From contig JAUJPP010000012.1 of the NCBI GenBank assembly GCA_030562195.1, positions 11,098,001 through 11,162,000 of the forward strand: a DNA stretch of 64,000 nt. Reading direction: 5' to 3'. Position 1 is the stretch's first letter. Every line of letters begins with the position of its first letter. The notes below the pieces were generated by a model. The model was given only the letters and a program-made list of their open reading frames with translations. It did no database searches and was not told the origin of the DNA. Positions 23,080-35,236 of this stretch are shown piece after piece. This DNA comes from Nipponacmea schrenckii. Taxonomy: Eukaryota; Mollusca; Gastropoda; Lottiidae. The translations under genes were made by a program, and so were the position numbers.

Positions 23080-24030
23080 TTCGTTATTTGTTATTCGTTT
23101 TTAACGAATAACGAACGAACTTCACATGTTATTCGTTATTCGTTTTTAACGAAAAACGAAAAGCTAAAAACGAATAACGAAAAACAAAAGAATTTTATTC
23201 ATTTTTACAAAGAGGTTTATTTTATCCAGCTTAAAATGGGGAGAACGACGCCTGAAAATTGAACTGCAAAAAGCTATTCCCCAAAGCGACTAAAAAAAAA
23301 AAATAATAGCAAAAAAAAAACAAAAACAAAAAAAAAACAAAGAAAAAATGAATAACAAGGTAATCCAGGTTTAGGAGAACTTCACCTGAAAATTGGGATT
23401 TATAAGAAGAAACAGAGGCTGTACTGTATGCTATTCGCTCTTTTGTAAGCACCAAGAGGGGCATATTCGCAATTCGTTTCTCGTTATTCGTTTCTCATTA
23501 TTCGTTATTCGTTTTTCGTTATTCGTTCTTTTATAAGCACCTAAAGGGGGATACTCGCTATTCGTTATTCGATTTTCGTCGTTATTCGTTTTTCGTTATT
23601 CGTTATTGTAGCACTTCTAGATTTTTAAATGACTTTGACTTTGAAAATTGTGATTTATAAAAAGAAACAGAGGCTATGATATTTGTTATTCGATCTTTTG
23701 TAAGCACCAAGAGGAGGATATTTGCTATCCGTTTTTCGTTATTCGGTTTTCGTTATTCGTTTTTCGCTATTCGTTATTGTAGCACTTCTAGATGTTTAAA
23801 TGACTTTGACTTTGGAAATTGGGATTTATAAGAAGAAACAGAGGCTTTGATATTTGTTATTCATTCTTTTGCAAGCAGCAAAAGGAGGATATTCGCTATT
23901 CGTTTTTCATTATTCGTTTTCGTTTATAGTTATTTGTTTTTCGCTTTTCGTTTTTAGTTATTCGTTCTTTTGCAAGCACCAAGAGGAGGATATTCGCTAT
24001 TCGTTTTTCGTTATTCGTTATAGGGAAGTA
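23080..24030. repeat. TTATTCGTTTTTCG minisatellite with interleaved 100-bp segments
   Basis: Runs of GTTATTCGTTTTTCGTTATT alternate with three copies of a longer block (about 23380-23460, 23640-23715 and 23810-23890) containing GGGATTTATAAGAAGAAACA and TTTTGTAAGCACCAAGAGG. A poly-A tract lies at 23290-23340 and a poly-T tract at 24102-24121. The Phe/Leu-rich open frames in it are artefacts of composition. Confidence 0.8.
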
Positions 24031-24524
24031 ATTATTATTTAGGAATATTTTGACAAGGAAAGTCTGTATGTGATTTGTTTTATAGTAAGTTTTTTGGTTG
24101 TTTTTTTTTTTTTTTTTTTTTGCACAATTAATCAGCAAATGTTTTGAATTACGTTACAAAAACACATGGCAAAATGGGTCGTCACTCTGATAGACGTAAT
24201 CAAATTAATTATGCAAACTTAAGATCCTTAAAAAAGTTAATTCAATACAGACTCCACCGCTATTTTGATTCGATTTTTTCAAGAGTATTATTTCACTTCA
24301 AGGTTAAGTTTATACTTAATTTTGTAATTTAAGAGTGTAATTCAATCTTTAGTTTTTGTACCTGTACGATTGTAATTGTACGAGTTAGCGCTAGATTACT
24401 TACTAAAGGGTTTTTTGGATACAAATTTTTCACGCGGTCCCTCTTTCCCATAGATCATTGTATGGCTTTGAGAACAAAGCTGATAGACGTAAAATTCATT
24501 TTATTTATACTTTAGATTATAATA

Positions 24525-27309
24525 ATGTGGAAGTTGTTAGCTGTAATATTTTGTATTATAACCTATATTCAATGTAAGTTTATAAGACTTTATATGAATG
24601 TAATATTAAAATATATCTACTTTTCTTACTAGGAAGTATAAAAATCACCCCTTTTTTCTCTAGCCAATTAAATGGCGAATAACTAGAACAAAATTTATTT
24701 TATATCAAACTGACTCCTGTTGATTCATGTATACTGAACTCGACTTGACTTAAGCCCATCTTCTGCTACCAGCACTTGCTTAGGATATACAATCCACATC
24801 AGTGGGCTAGTGTTAGAAGTTACGTAAAATTTCTGAACTGACGATTGTTGAATCTTTTTTTAAATGTTTGACGGTTGATAAAATTATTTCTCTTCATGAT
24901 TGTCTTGAAACGACTTTTAAATGTTGCTGATTGTAAATACTTTTGTTGTTTCATGATCAAGATCTTTCACAAATATATTTTAAACATTTAGGTCCTTGAC
25001 TTCCATTGTATTATTTATAGACGTTTTTTACATACGATTTCAATTCATGAAGTGGTAAACACAAAGCCTTGTCACATTGTTATTGTTTACCCTGAAAAAA
25101 TGAAATGAAATAAAAATAATTAAGTGTGTTTTATATTATTAAATGGTGTTAAGTTTGGAGAAGATAATAGTTATACCTGTCACTGTAATAATGATGAACA
25201 ATGTAATACAGTAAATGGTATTTGTGGTGGAGGTTGTGCTAGAAGATGGTCTGGTGTGTCTTGTCAAAAACGTAAAAATTAGATATTGAGGCAGGTTGGG
25301 TGGGTAATATTATATGGAAGATATCTAATGTTAAATTAACTTCCTGCTATGGCCATGCTGATTTTTAACTGTAGGAAACTTGAGATATACAATATAGTTT
25401 ATTTCACCTTATTTACTATGCTGAAAAATGTGACGTATTTTATCTGACTATTGAAAATCAATCGATTACATCATGTTTCGTGTAAAATTTTATAGTAACA
25501 CATATTTATTGCATTAATTTTTTTTATAATCATATTACAGAGAATGTAGCTCTTGATAAACCATATAGTCAGGTTAAAACCTATGGTGCTAGAACCTCTG
25601 ATTTTGATGTAGATGGTGATAGAACTACTAATATACCAAACAAATGTTCTGTTACAAGTAGTGGTGATTCTACACGATGGTGGAGAGTTGATCTTCTACA
25701 AGAATATCCTATTAAAAATATTACCATTTATTATCGATATGAGCGTAAGACCGTCCATTATCATCTAATAAAGCATTGTAAATTACATAAATCTTTCAAT
25801 TGCATAAACATTCCAGGGTTTTTTTACCCGAACATATTACACATATTGTAATAGATAATATAAAAACTTTATAGTAGAGGTTTGGGGCTAATCAGATATA
25901 AGTTAAAGAACATAATGGGTGATTCTTGGTACAGTTATTCCGTATATTTTGTATTAAATTTAATCTGACATGTTTTTGGTTTATACTATTATAAATAGTA
26001 TATTACAATATAAAATATAAAACGACTCTCATAGAAAACTACTGATAACAGATTTAGTGTATCTCGTCGTGGCAATGGATTTCCATAATACTTTTTACCT
26101 TTGATTTTAAATTGTGAAAATAACTGAACATGTTTTACCGACATAATTTTCATTGAGAAAAATCATTAGTCATATCCTACAACAAAATATAACAATGGTC
26201 ACTTTAATAATAACCTTGTTTTATGTTTCAGCTAGCTGGTGTAAGTAGAAATATTACAATACGGTATAACGATAAGAATGATATACTATTTTAAACAGAT
26301 GTGACGTCCAACGTATTAGTATGGGCAAACGGCCTGATCACATTCATACTTTATTCAGAAAATTTAATCCAGGGCTTCATTTAAATTGAATGAGTATCAT
26401 TTTCAGAAGATATTCATATCTTAAAGTTTTCACAATCCATTTTAAGTTAACAACAACTGGACACAATATGAAACGATTCGAGAAACGACATAGCAACCTT
26501 TTTTGCAAATACACTTATACAGTTAAATTTGATTTTGATTACACGTTTGTTTATAAACTGATTTTAAAGTTCGTTAATAGGTTTCAAGTTTGTCGATGTG
26601 TTTTATTATGACCATAGTACTCGAACCTCGTTCAAGGGTCATTATTAGACTTTTTGATAAACTTTCGATCATTAACCTTTATACATCATAGTATTTATTG
26701 TATATAGAATTTCTTACTCAAAAAATTAAACTAGCTCACGTTAGAAACCCCCTTCGCCTTTTCGAACTTGACATCTTTTATATCCTAATGATTTAATCTA
26801 TATCGCAATATGTAATTATTTTAACCACTATTGGTTACGACTTTTTAAATTCATTGTTAATTCTCATAATTGTTTTTATTAGAAAATTATTAGAATAATT
26901 TTGACAAACTCAAAAATACATTAGTAACGTTTTTTTTTTCGTTTTTGAAACTTTGTCTTACCACAATTTTTACTTTTGTACCATACGTATGCCGTGTGCA
27001 TTAAAATAGATCGATTGAAATTACCTACACACTCATACCTAATGTCGAGACTTACAAACGGACACCACTATTTAACTTATCTTTTTTCAACCATATTTTC
27101 AGCCTTAACATCATTGAATGGCTTTTCACTACACATTAATAAAGAGAATGAAGAACCAGAACTATGTTATAAAGATAATACATACAGTACAGAGGCTATA
27201 AACAATATAGAGTGTAGTCAGGTTATAACTGGTCGTTATGTTAATATCAGTAATTTTCATCCAAGTCGAGATTCCAGATTTTTAGTTTTATGTGAAGTGG
27301 AAATACTTG
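24525..27309 (+). pseudogene. EGF/F5-8C receptor copy 2, 5' half
   Basis: Five exons align with copy 1: 24525-24573 (signal peptide, as copy 1 but Gln for the last His), 25146-25271 (EGF 1), 25541-25744 and 27103-27309 (two F5/8C halves) and the 9-nt microexon 26232-26240. All are open. The acceptor of exon 2 is damaged: copy 1 has AAATACAG before the exon, here it reads AAATG because three bases are missing, so no AG is present. Skipping this 126-nt exon would keep the frame and give a product without EGF 1. After the last exon the intron runs into the LINE at 27521, and no further exons of this half follow. An acceptor-like TATACTTTAG just upstream of the start codon hints at a 5' UTR exon. 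Confidence 0.7.
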
Positions 27310-28516
27310 GTAAGCTTGGTTTATATATAAATGACCGTACTTTCTTCCAAAGAGTTGCCATAAGGCCATTATGGTGTTAACAGTGAGGGTATATTGTTAT
27401 ACTTTTAAATAAATGGCATTATATATTTCTCGACACTTCAATTAAAAAGACAAAAACAACAAATATACAAATGTAACCCACGGACGGTGAGAATTTATTT
27501 GTTTTGTTTATTGTGTTTATGTAATAATAATAATAATAATAATATCTTTATTACAAAAGGGTAAAAAAATTAGGCCATACAATATCAATGAGCATCAAGA
27601 TAAGATCCTGAGTACCCACCGACAGGCCTGTCTTCCATTCTGCCCCTTATAAACAACACAAGTAAAACATACACAAAACAAGAAACAATTACATGTATAT
27701 ACAACAATCGAAAGTCATTAACAGATAAAAAGTTAACAATGAGAATGATATTTAAACTCTATGTACATAACGGTAGAGGGTTATATAAGAAAAAAAAAAG
27801 GAAAAAAAGAAAAAAAAAAAAAAAAAAAAAAAAAATCATGATGACAAACATTCAATGCAAATTTTAAAGTGTAAATTTCAGATAGATTTTTAGAATGGAC
27901 AGTTTTAACAAATACACAAGTACAATCCATAATATTGACAATGATATTGTAAAACAAGCAAATAGAGAGGATTTGGAAGCCGAAAGAGTCAGTTCATGTG
28001 CTGCGAGCGGGCTACCCAACCCCACTCCATTTCATATTTGTCTATGGAGGGGGAGGTAGGATTTATCCAGGCTCTAGACCAGCTGAAGGATGTTAACTCA
28101 TCCCCTGACAATAGATTTTAGAATTGCCGATCGAGAAGGCATATAAATATTACACTTTATGAAAAAATGTGAAATTTCAAGTCGTCAAATCTGTGTATTA
28201 CATCTGTAAGAGAATAATAAAACAGTATTAATCTATATTGGTGAATCTGTATATACATCTGTAAGAGAAAAGAAAATGTGTTTTGGTCTGTATTGGTTAA
28301 TCACTGTTAATCACTATTGAAATGGATGATTTAAACAAACATGGCAAGCATAATTATGCAACTATAAGAAATTGATAATAATAATAATAGGTGAAGTAAA
28401 GCAGACTAAAGAAGCAAGAGTAAAATATATTTTATAGTTATGTTAAGCAATTTTAGAAATAATAACTCACCAAAAGTCTGTAATAAGGACAATAAATTAA
28501 CATGAAATAACAATTG

Positions 28517-31369
28517 TTAAGAATAAGGGAAATTATCTCTCATATGTAAGGCTATCATTTTTTTTAAACTGGATGCATTTGAGGCATTTTTTAGGTTGTC
28601 AGGGAGGGAATTCCATAGAACAGCCCCAGAGTATCGAAGGCTTTTTTTAACGATCTCTAGATTAGGTCTGTACACGTTTAGTCTTGTATTCAGAGACTCG
28701 TAATTGGTGCTGTTAAATAAGAATAAATCATTAAGATACTGTGGACACTGTTTATGTAAAATTTTGAAGATAAATAATGATTTGTTTCGAACAAATCTTT
28801 CTGAAATAGAAAAAAGATTTAACTGCTGCAATCCAGGGGCAATCTCCTCTGTATGCTGCACACCTAAGATAATTTTGAAAGCCATATTTTGCTGCCTTAC
28901 AAGTCTACTAATAGATTGCTGATCACAAGAATCCCATATTGGCGAACAATAGTCGATATAACATTGAAAAGGGGCATTATAAAAAAGAACCAAGTATTTT
29001 GTTGGTATAAGGTATTTGAGTTTTCGTAGTTGAAAAAGTTTTTGATTAAGAATTTTGGATACATGTAGTGCATGAGCTGTCCAGCTGAAGTTGTGATCAA
29101 AATAAATACCAAGAAGTTTAAAGGAGGAAACAGTTTCTATAACTACATTATTTACAATTAGTTTTAAGGAATTGTCCAGTAGTTGCCTCCTCTGAGGGGT
29201 TGTGATTAACATAGCTTTAGTTTTATTTACATTTATAATCATTGAATTAGTTTCGCACCATTTAACAACAGAATTAGTTTCAGATTGAAGTTTTAACTCA
29301 AGCTCATTAATTGATTTAGCAGCCGTATAGACTGTTGTGTCATCAGCAAACAAGTCACAGTTGGAGGCTATATGAAGGGAGAGATCATTTATAAATAAAT
29401 TAAACAAAAGTGGTCCTAATATGGACCCCTGTGGAACACCATGACTAATATCTAGTTGAGAAGACAATGTACCATTGGCAAATGTAGATTGTTTCCTGTT
29501 TGATAAATATGATTTCAAGAATCTATTGGAATTCAGAGAAAATTTATAGATATTACATTTTTTAATGAGTAAATCGTGCTTCACCAAATCGAAAGCTTTA
29601 CGGAAATCAAAAAAGATCAAACCTGTTAGCATTCCGTCATTAAGAGACTTATAAATATTATCAGTGATATTTGTTAGAGCTGTCAAACAAGAACTGTTGG
29701 ATCTAAATCCTGATTGATTGATATACAAAAGATTATATCTATTTATGAAATTGCTTAGATGACCGTGTATATGTCGTTCAAGAATTTTCGAAAGTGTCGG
29801 TAATATTGATATAGGTCGATAATTGTTTGGATCTATTTTGGATCCTGATTTGTGGAGTGGTAAAACTTTAGCAAGTTTGAAATTGGATGGAAAAATACAT
29901 TGATCAATACACAAATTGAATACATGAGTTAAACAATCAGACAAAATTGGGGAACCGATCTTGAGGAAAATGGGATTAATTAAATCAAGGCCTACTGCTT
30001 TAGTAGTATCTAAATTTCTTAAGGATTTGTTAACATCATAGACATTAATAGGAGGAATATGGAAATATTTCTCTGGAGGAACACGGTCATTAACAAAAGT
30101 ACGGATAACAGTATCATTTACAATTGATGGTTGGGAAATATTGACTGTAGAGGCAGAGAGTAACTGATCAGCTATTTCAGTAAAATATGAATTTAATTGG
30201 TGAGGATCGATTGGAATCTGGTCAAGTTCATTACTTTTGTTGTTCGAGGCGGTATTGATTGCATTCCAGATTTGTTTAGAATTATTCTTATCAGATACGA
30301 GCTTTTGAATAAATTGAGCCTTCGATCTCCGAATCATGGATTTCACTTCCTTACGACATTCTCTATAATCATTGGTATTGTTATTTTTCTTATGGAGATC
30401 GCGTCTTTTCATCATTTTCAAAATATCATCAGTCAGCCAATCTGGTTTTACCGCATTTTTAACTCGTTTGGTTTTTAAAGGGGCATGGATGTTCAAAATC
30501 GGGTTCATTATTTCATACCACTTATTCAAGGCATCTTCAGGATTAGTTAATTTTAAAACAGGATCAAAATTGGTCATTTTTAAGTGGAGAAGAAAGTCAA
30601 GTTCCTTAAAATTTTTGAAAGACCTATATGTGACAGAGATATGTCTTGTCTTCGGAATTTTCACACCTTTTTTAAACCCGGTGAAGCATGTTGGATAATG
30701 ATCAGTCAATGAATAAACAGGTACATTAATTTCTACAATATTGTTAACAGATGATACAATAACATGATCAATAAGAGTAGTAATAATTTGCGTAAGATGA
30801 TATTGGTTAAGAGTATCAGTCCAGAAGGTGTTCTTATTATTTAAAGTATCTATATTCGTATCACCAAAAAGAATAATTTCAGAATTTTCAAGCCAAACGG
30901 AATCCATCATATCTTTAAAATGGGTGTGCCAAACAACTTTGGATTCAGGTTGCCTATATAAGCAACAGACAAGCACGGGAGTGGATTGCTTTTTAAAACG
31001 GATTTCCAACCAAATACATTCTATACCATCATGTTCTAAATCATATCTTCTTTTAAAATTAAAATTATTTCGGACATATAACAGTATTCCAGAGGAACTA
31101 TTATTGCAACGGTCTCTTCGAAACGGAGGGTGAAATCCTTTTATCTTGAGTAAATGATCTGAGACAGAGTCATCTAAATGTGATTCAGTTAGGCCAAAAA
31201 TATCAAAGTTGTCCAAAAGAAGTTTTATTTCATCAAGCTTTTCGTAACAGTACCGCGAATTTAGATGTCCGCAATGAATTCCCTTATGTGATAAAAAATT
31301 GTGCATAGTATTAAAGAAATATATACATACACATACAAAAAAAAACCAAAAAAAAAAACCAAAAAACAA
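28517..31369 (-). CDS. LINE ORF2, apurinic endonuclease plus reverse transcriptase
   Basis: 950 residues as read from the first ATG; the likelier start is Met22 (about 31306), because the first 21 residues are a Phe-rich by-product of a T-rich spacer. Endonuclease signatures: GHLNSRYCYEKLDEI, GLTESHLDDS, CCLYRQPE, FGDTNID and SLTDHYP, all with the expected catalytic Asn, Glu, Asp and His. Reverse transcriptase signatures: NYRPISILPTLSKILE, QSGFRSNSSC, FFDFRKAFD, GVPQGSILGPLLF, and the catalytic FADDTTVY. Target-primed reverse transcription is the expected reaction. No stop or frameshift. Confidence 0.92.
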   Translation of the reverse strand: MFFGFFFWFFFVCVCIYFFNTMHNFLSHKGIHCGHLNSRYCYEKLDEIKLLLDNFDIFGLTESHLDDSVSDHLLKIKGFHPPFRRDRCNNSSSGILLYVRNNFNFKRRYDLEHDGIECIWLEIRFKKQSTPVLVCCLYRQPESKVVWHTHFKDMMDSVWLENSEIILFGDTNIDTLNNKNTFWTDTLNQYHLTQIITTLIDHVIVSSVNNIVEINVPVYSLTDHYPTCFTGFKKGVKIPKTRHISVTYRSFKNFKELDFLLHLKMTNFDPVLKLTNPEDALNKWYEIMNPILNIHAPLKTKRVKNAVKPDWLTDDILKMMKRRDLHKKNNNTNDYRECRKEVKSMIRRSKAQFIQKLVSDKNNSKQIWNAINTASNNKSNELDQIPIDPHQLNSYFTEIADQLLSASTVNISQPSIVNDTVIRTFVNDRVPPEKYFHIPPINVYDVNKSLRNLDTTKAVGLDLINPIFLKIGSPILSDCLTHVFNLCIDQCIFPSNFKLAKVLPLHKSGSKIDPNNYRPISILPTLSKILERHIHGHLSNFINRYNLLYINQSGFRSNSSCLTALTNITDNIYKSLNDGMLTGLIFFDFRKAFDLVKHDLLIKKCNIYKFSLNSNRFLKSYLSNRKQSTFANGTLSSQLDISHGVPQGSILGPLLFNLFINDLSLHIASNCDLFADDTTVYTAAKSINELELKLQSETNSVVKWCETNSMIINVNKTKAMLITTPQRRQLLDNSLKLIVNNVVIETVSSFKLLGIYFDHNFSWTAHALHVSKILNQKLFQLRKLKYLIPTKYLVLFYNAPFQCYIDYCSPIWDSCDQQSISRLVRQQNMAFKIILGVQHTEEIAPGLQQLNLFSISERFVRNKSLFIFKILHKQCPQYLNDLFLFNSTNYESLNTRLNVYRPNLEIVKKSLRYSGAVLWNSLPDNLKNASNASSLKKMIALHMRDNFPYS

Positions 31370-31577
31370 AACAATCTAATAGTAAAACACACAAGTTAAT
31401 TCAAAAAGAACAAAGATCACTAAATGTAGAAATGAAAAAAAACAAAAAAAAACAATTAAAATAAAAATAGAAAAGAAAACTCAAAAAATTCTGGAAATTG
31501 CCTGAAATAAGGAATCAGTTTATCAAAAAACCTGGCTCAATCAACAAAATGGATACGCTGTAAATAAATAAATAGTG

Positions 31578-33290
31578 TTAGTAATATGCCCTGGAAGAGA
31601 ACCATGGAGACATGGGGAACGGCGGTGGTCTGCGAAAACCAATACTTGCATGTGAAGGCTGCCTGAAAGGGTTGAAAATATGAGATGAATTAAAGTTTCT
31701 AGGATTGTGAAGATATCTATTTGTTGGTGCACATGTCTCTAGTTTCGATTTAATGAGTCTAGCTAAAAGAGAAGAACCTTTAAGATTAATATGCACAGAA
31801 TCACAATACAAGTATTCTTTGATTACGCCCTCTTTTGTTCGAAAAAAGTCACTAGTTCTAACAGTTCTGTAGTTTTTGTGGAGTAAATTGTTCAAGGTTT
31901 GAATTTTCGTATTATCACTGAGGTTTCGTCGAGGAAGAAGCTCCAAAAAAGTTACTGTGCTGGACGGAAATGTTTTGGCAATTACATCACTCAAGAAATT
32001 TAGATCATATTCAGCCTGCACCATGTTAAAATTTTTGTTTGACGCATCATTAGAACCAATTAGGAGAATCACATTTTTTACACTGTTGGATAATTTAGAC
32101 CTGGAAATGAAATTAGTGACATCAGATAGTTTACCTCCCCTAATTGTTCGCACTTCTGTATTACCACTAGCGTCTAATCTTCTTGGGGATATAAATTTTA
32201 ATAGGGATGATCCAATCACCACATTGGTTGCTCCTTTAAGAGGTTTAATGTTGATTGCTTTATCAGCTGGTCTGTGGTTGATGATTGTTGGTATTGGCCT
32301 GTAGGTGGCAGATTTATTGCTGGTTTCTGATGTAATTTGGGGTGAATGGTTGGAAATGGTAGTTAAGCATGACGATGATGATGATATTGGTTGACAGGTT
32401 TCGAAGTTTGGTACAGGAGTCTTTTTCTGCTTCAGTAGCTGTACTTCAAGAAGTAAAGATTTATTTTCATGGCACAATTTATCATTTACATTTTTGAGTT
32501 CATTTAACTGCTTATTAAAATCAATTTTATCCTCACTAATTCTTGACTCCATCTCCTCTATTGTTTCGGTCAAGCGTTGTATTTGCTGGTCCTTCGCGCA
32601 TGGTTGTATAAGGGTCCGACGATTTTGTAGAACTGGAGATAAGGGGTATTTTGGAAAAGTCAAATGTTTTCTGGTTAAAGTTAAAGGTGGCAGGCGTTTG
32701 GGGGTTTCAGTAGTTGGGGAAGCATGTTCTCGTAACGAAAGAGTAGTTTCTTTGGGTGTACAGTTTGCATTAGTTTTTAGTAGAGATGACTGCACTGCAT
32801 TATTTAGGTTAATGGCTCTAGTGTTGTTCATTCTTTCCAAAATTTCAGGTAAATGGCAATTTAGAAAAAGGTCTTCACTTTTACCATTAATAAGACAACT
32901 TAGGGTGGTATGGTATAAATTTAAAGTATACTGGTAATTGTTCTGGTTTTCAGCCTTTCCGGTAATTTTGATACTCGCACTCTGGTTTGACCCGTTATTA
33001 TCAGTGAGTAGCTTCATGTCAACATTACATACATTACGAGCTTGAAACTCAGAAAAAAATGTCTCGACTGTATTCCTGAATTCGACATAATGTCCACTGT
33101 TCCAAAAGAGCCGGATACCTCCCCTAGTTTTAGTTATTTCCAGGCTCGTTCTATAGGTTGCCTGGAGCTGCTTCTGTAGACAAAGACTAATATTCAAGGT
33201 ATGGTTCAAATGTCTCAGATTGTAGTGCTGAGTTATTTTGGAGTTTTCTACTCCTTGATTTTCTTCTAACGTGGAAACAATTGATGCCAT
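31578..33290 (-). CDS. LINE ORF1, coiled coil plus SGNH/GDSL-like esterase
   Basis: 570 residues, open from the first ATG. The N-terminal third is globular and unassigned. Residues about 240-295 (IQRLTETIEEMESRISEDK..., heptad pattern) look like a coiled coil. The C-terminal third has the blocks of an SGNH hydrolase: VVIGSSLLKFI (nucleophile block, GSS in place of GDS), LLIGSNDASN (GxND) and CDSVHINLKG (DxxH). An esterase in ORF1 is typical of CR1-type LINEs. It probably binds RNA and helps the retrotransposition particle; membrane or lipid contact is suggested in the family but not shown here. Confidence 0.8.
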   Translation of the reverse strand: MASIVSTLEENQGVENSKITQHYNLRHLNHTLNISLCLQKQLQATYRTSLEITKTRGGIRLFWNSGHYVEFRNTVETFFSEFQARNVCNVDMKLLTDNNGSNQSASIKITGKAENQNNYQYTLNLYHTTLSCLINGKSEDLFLNCHLPEILERMNNTRAINLNNAVQSSLLKTNANCTPKETTLSLREHASPTTETPKRLPPLTLTRKHLTFPKYPLSPVLQNRRTLIQPCAKDQQIQRLTETIEEMESRISEDKIDFNKQLNELKNVNDKLCHENKSLLLEVQLLKQKKTPVPNFETCQPISSSSSCLTTISNHSPQITSETSNKSATYRPIPTIINHRPADKAINIKPLKGATNVVIGSSLLKFISPRRLDASGNTEVRTIRGGKLSDVTNFISRSKLSNSVKNVILLIGSNDASNKNFNMVQAEYDLNFLSDVIAKTFPSSTVTFLELLPRRNLSDNTKIQTLNNLLHKNYRTVRTSDFFRTKEGVIKEYLYCDSVHINLKGSSLLARLIKSKLETCAPTNRYLHNPRNFNSSHIFNPFRQPSHASIGFRRPPPFPMSPWFSSRAYY

Positions 33291-33716
33291 CTTTTGTTTC
33301 GGTTCGGAGTACTGCCGTATATGGTTCTTAGAGTATTTTGTTAGTACTTACAGTTTTAATTAGTAGAGATATAATCACAAGTTAATCCAAAAAAATCATA
33401 TTAAAATCCTATTAAAATCCTATGACACTCACTAAGAAGTAAACTAGTCAATTGGTCCGGTATATTGACAAATTTAGATTTAAGAGCTGGTATTTAAAGT
33501 TTCTATAGTAAAGTCACAAGATAATTGCAAGATAATCCTTTCAAATCCAAATAAAATCCAATGAAATTCAGAGTAGAATATAAACTGGTCCAAGGGAACA
33601 TCAGTAAAATAAAATTTTAAATTTTAATCCATAAAGTTGATTATAGCACAGGTATTTTTAACTAAAAGTGAGAGAGATCAGAGATCATGACTTTCACTGT
33701 CGGCCATCTTGTGATG

Positions 33717-35227
33717 TGGAAATACTTGGTAAGATTGGGTAATATATTAATAACCGGACTTACTGCCACCGTTCAGAAGTTGCCAAAAAGCCATTATGGT
33801 AACCGAGAACACATATCGTTATACTTCTGTATAAATGTCATATTTTTCCTGATATTTTATTTATAAAGACAAAAATAACAAAAGTAACCTACGGACTGCG
33901 AGATTTAAGTTAACTGTCACTTGCTTCATGCATTATGTTAAATACTTTCGAATTTATTTCAGTATGTTCTGTAGGAACTTTTTGTTCAAATTGTACCAAC
34001 TTCTGTCATTGCTTATATAATGAAAGATGTTCAGGGACTGGTCAATGTCCTGGTAGATGTGCTGATGGATGGGCAGGAACAACTTGTAATCAAAGTAAAG
34101 TATTGTACTTTACCATTCCATTTATACAAAATATTAATAAATGTTTTTTAAGTACCATATGTGAGATTTTAGGCTCACGCCGTTTGACTGAAATTTGGAA
34201 TGATGCAAGACTACAGATTAATGTTCCTGATAAGAAACCTCCTTTACAATCTATTTAATTCATGTGTCCTTTTTTAATAGATAGACTATATACCTATGAA
34301 AATCTGGCATCGTTTTAAATTTTATTTACAAACTCGGTTGTACCTTATTGATCTCTTTGCTTTAACGGTCTTTTAATTTCCATATCTCCATTATTTTCTC
34401 TTCTCCGTCATCGACAGAATGTACTGAAGGTTTATATGGTGATGGTTGTAAAAAGAAATGTAGTAACAGAAAATGTCTATACAATTCACCATGTGATCAT
34501 GTAAGAGGGGAATGTATTGGTGGATGTTCTGATGGTTATATATTACCGGACTGTTATATAGGTTCTCTTTTTTGACACTGTCACAGTAAATGAGGTTTAC
34601 GTCCTTAATATCTAAAGTTGATAATAATGCCACTTATAAACATTGAAATATACCCCGACACACAATTTTTATTAAACGAGAAATCTCATAATCTACCCAT
34701 ATGTAATTATTTTCCCGAAGAACATTTCTCTTGAGAGTCGATACGATAATTGTCCAGTTGGGTCTAATACTTTGAACAATGCGCGCGTTTTTTTCTAAAT
34801 AAACAATATTATTATTTTGCGTCGTTTTCTTTTACAGTTTGTGATAATGATAGGTACGGTGCTGGATGTTTAAAACTATGTTCAGAAAGAAATTGTTTAG
34901 TAGAAACATCATCATGTAATCATATCAATGGTAGCTGTCAAGTCGGTTGTAAAGAAGGATTTACAGGAATCGACTGTGTTAAAAGATGTGAAGATGGTCT
35001 TTATGGAGCAGGATGTAGTAAAAAATGTTCAGAAAGAAATTGTTCAGTAAAAACATCACCATGTTATCATATTAATGGTAGTTGTCAAGGTGGCTGTAAA
35101 GAAGGATTTACAAGAATTGATTGTGTTAAAAGATGTGAAGATGGTGTTTATGGAGCAGGATGTAGTAAGAAATGTTCAGAAAGAAAATGTAAAGATAGTA
35201 ATTTACAATGTGACATTAAAACAGGAG
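33717..35227 (+). pseudogene. EGF/F5-8C receptor copy 2, 3' half, from a different paralogue
   Basis: It begins inside an F5/8C second-half exon (GTGGAAATACTTGGTAAG at 33717) and continues with EGF exons 33963-34094, 34418-34561 and 34838-35227. The intron after 33734 is a diverged relative of the intron after 27309, so this is not simply the far side of one LINE insertion. The last exon differs from the other copies: two in-tandem versions of the SERNCLVETSSC-type EGF, then the start of the next EGF, so one EGF was added by duplication inside the exon. It breaks off after ACAGGAGA (35227), where the virus-like segment begins. No transmembrane or tail exon follows. Confidence 0.75.
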
Positions 35228-35236
35228 AGTAGTATT

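Larger units (their letters stand above)
27521..33710 (-). mobile_element. full-length CR1-type LINE
   Basis: A complete non-LTR retrotransposon on the minus strand: 5' region about 33291-33710, esterase-type ORF1, a 200-base spacer, ORF2 with endonuclease and reverse transcriptase, a 3' UTR of about 1 kb and a 3' end made of TTA repeats (27523-27543 on the plus strand as ATA/TAA). Both frames are uninterrupted, so insertion is recent or the source active. The 3' UTR part at 27960-28100 matches 46750-46870 of the truncated LINE downstream of copy 3. No target-site duplication is seen, and the two flanks come from different receptor paralogues. Confidence 0.85.

Noticed and set aside
23854..24138. 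Phe-rich and Lys-rich small frames
   Set aside because: Products of the TTATTCGTTTTTCG repeat and of poly-T.
28704..33000. Plus-strand frames inside the LINE (for example 30197-30478, 31957-32304, 32494-32937)
   Set aside because: Antisense shadows of the two LINE ORFs.
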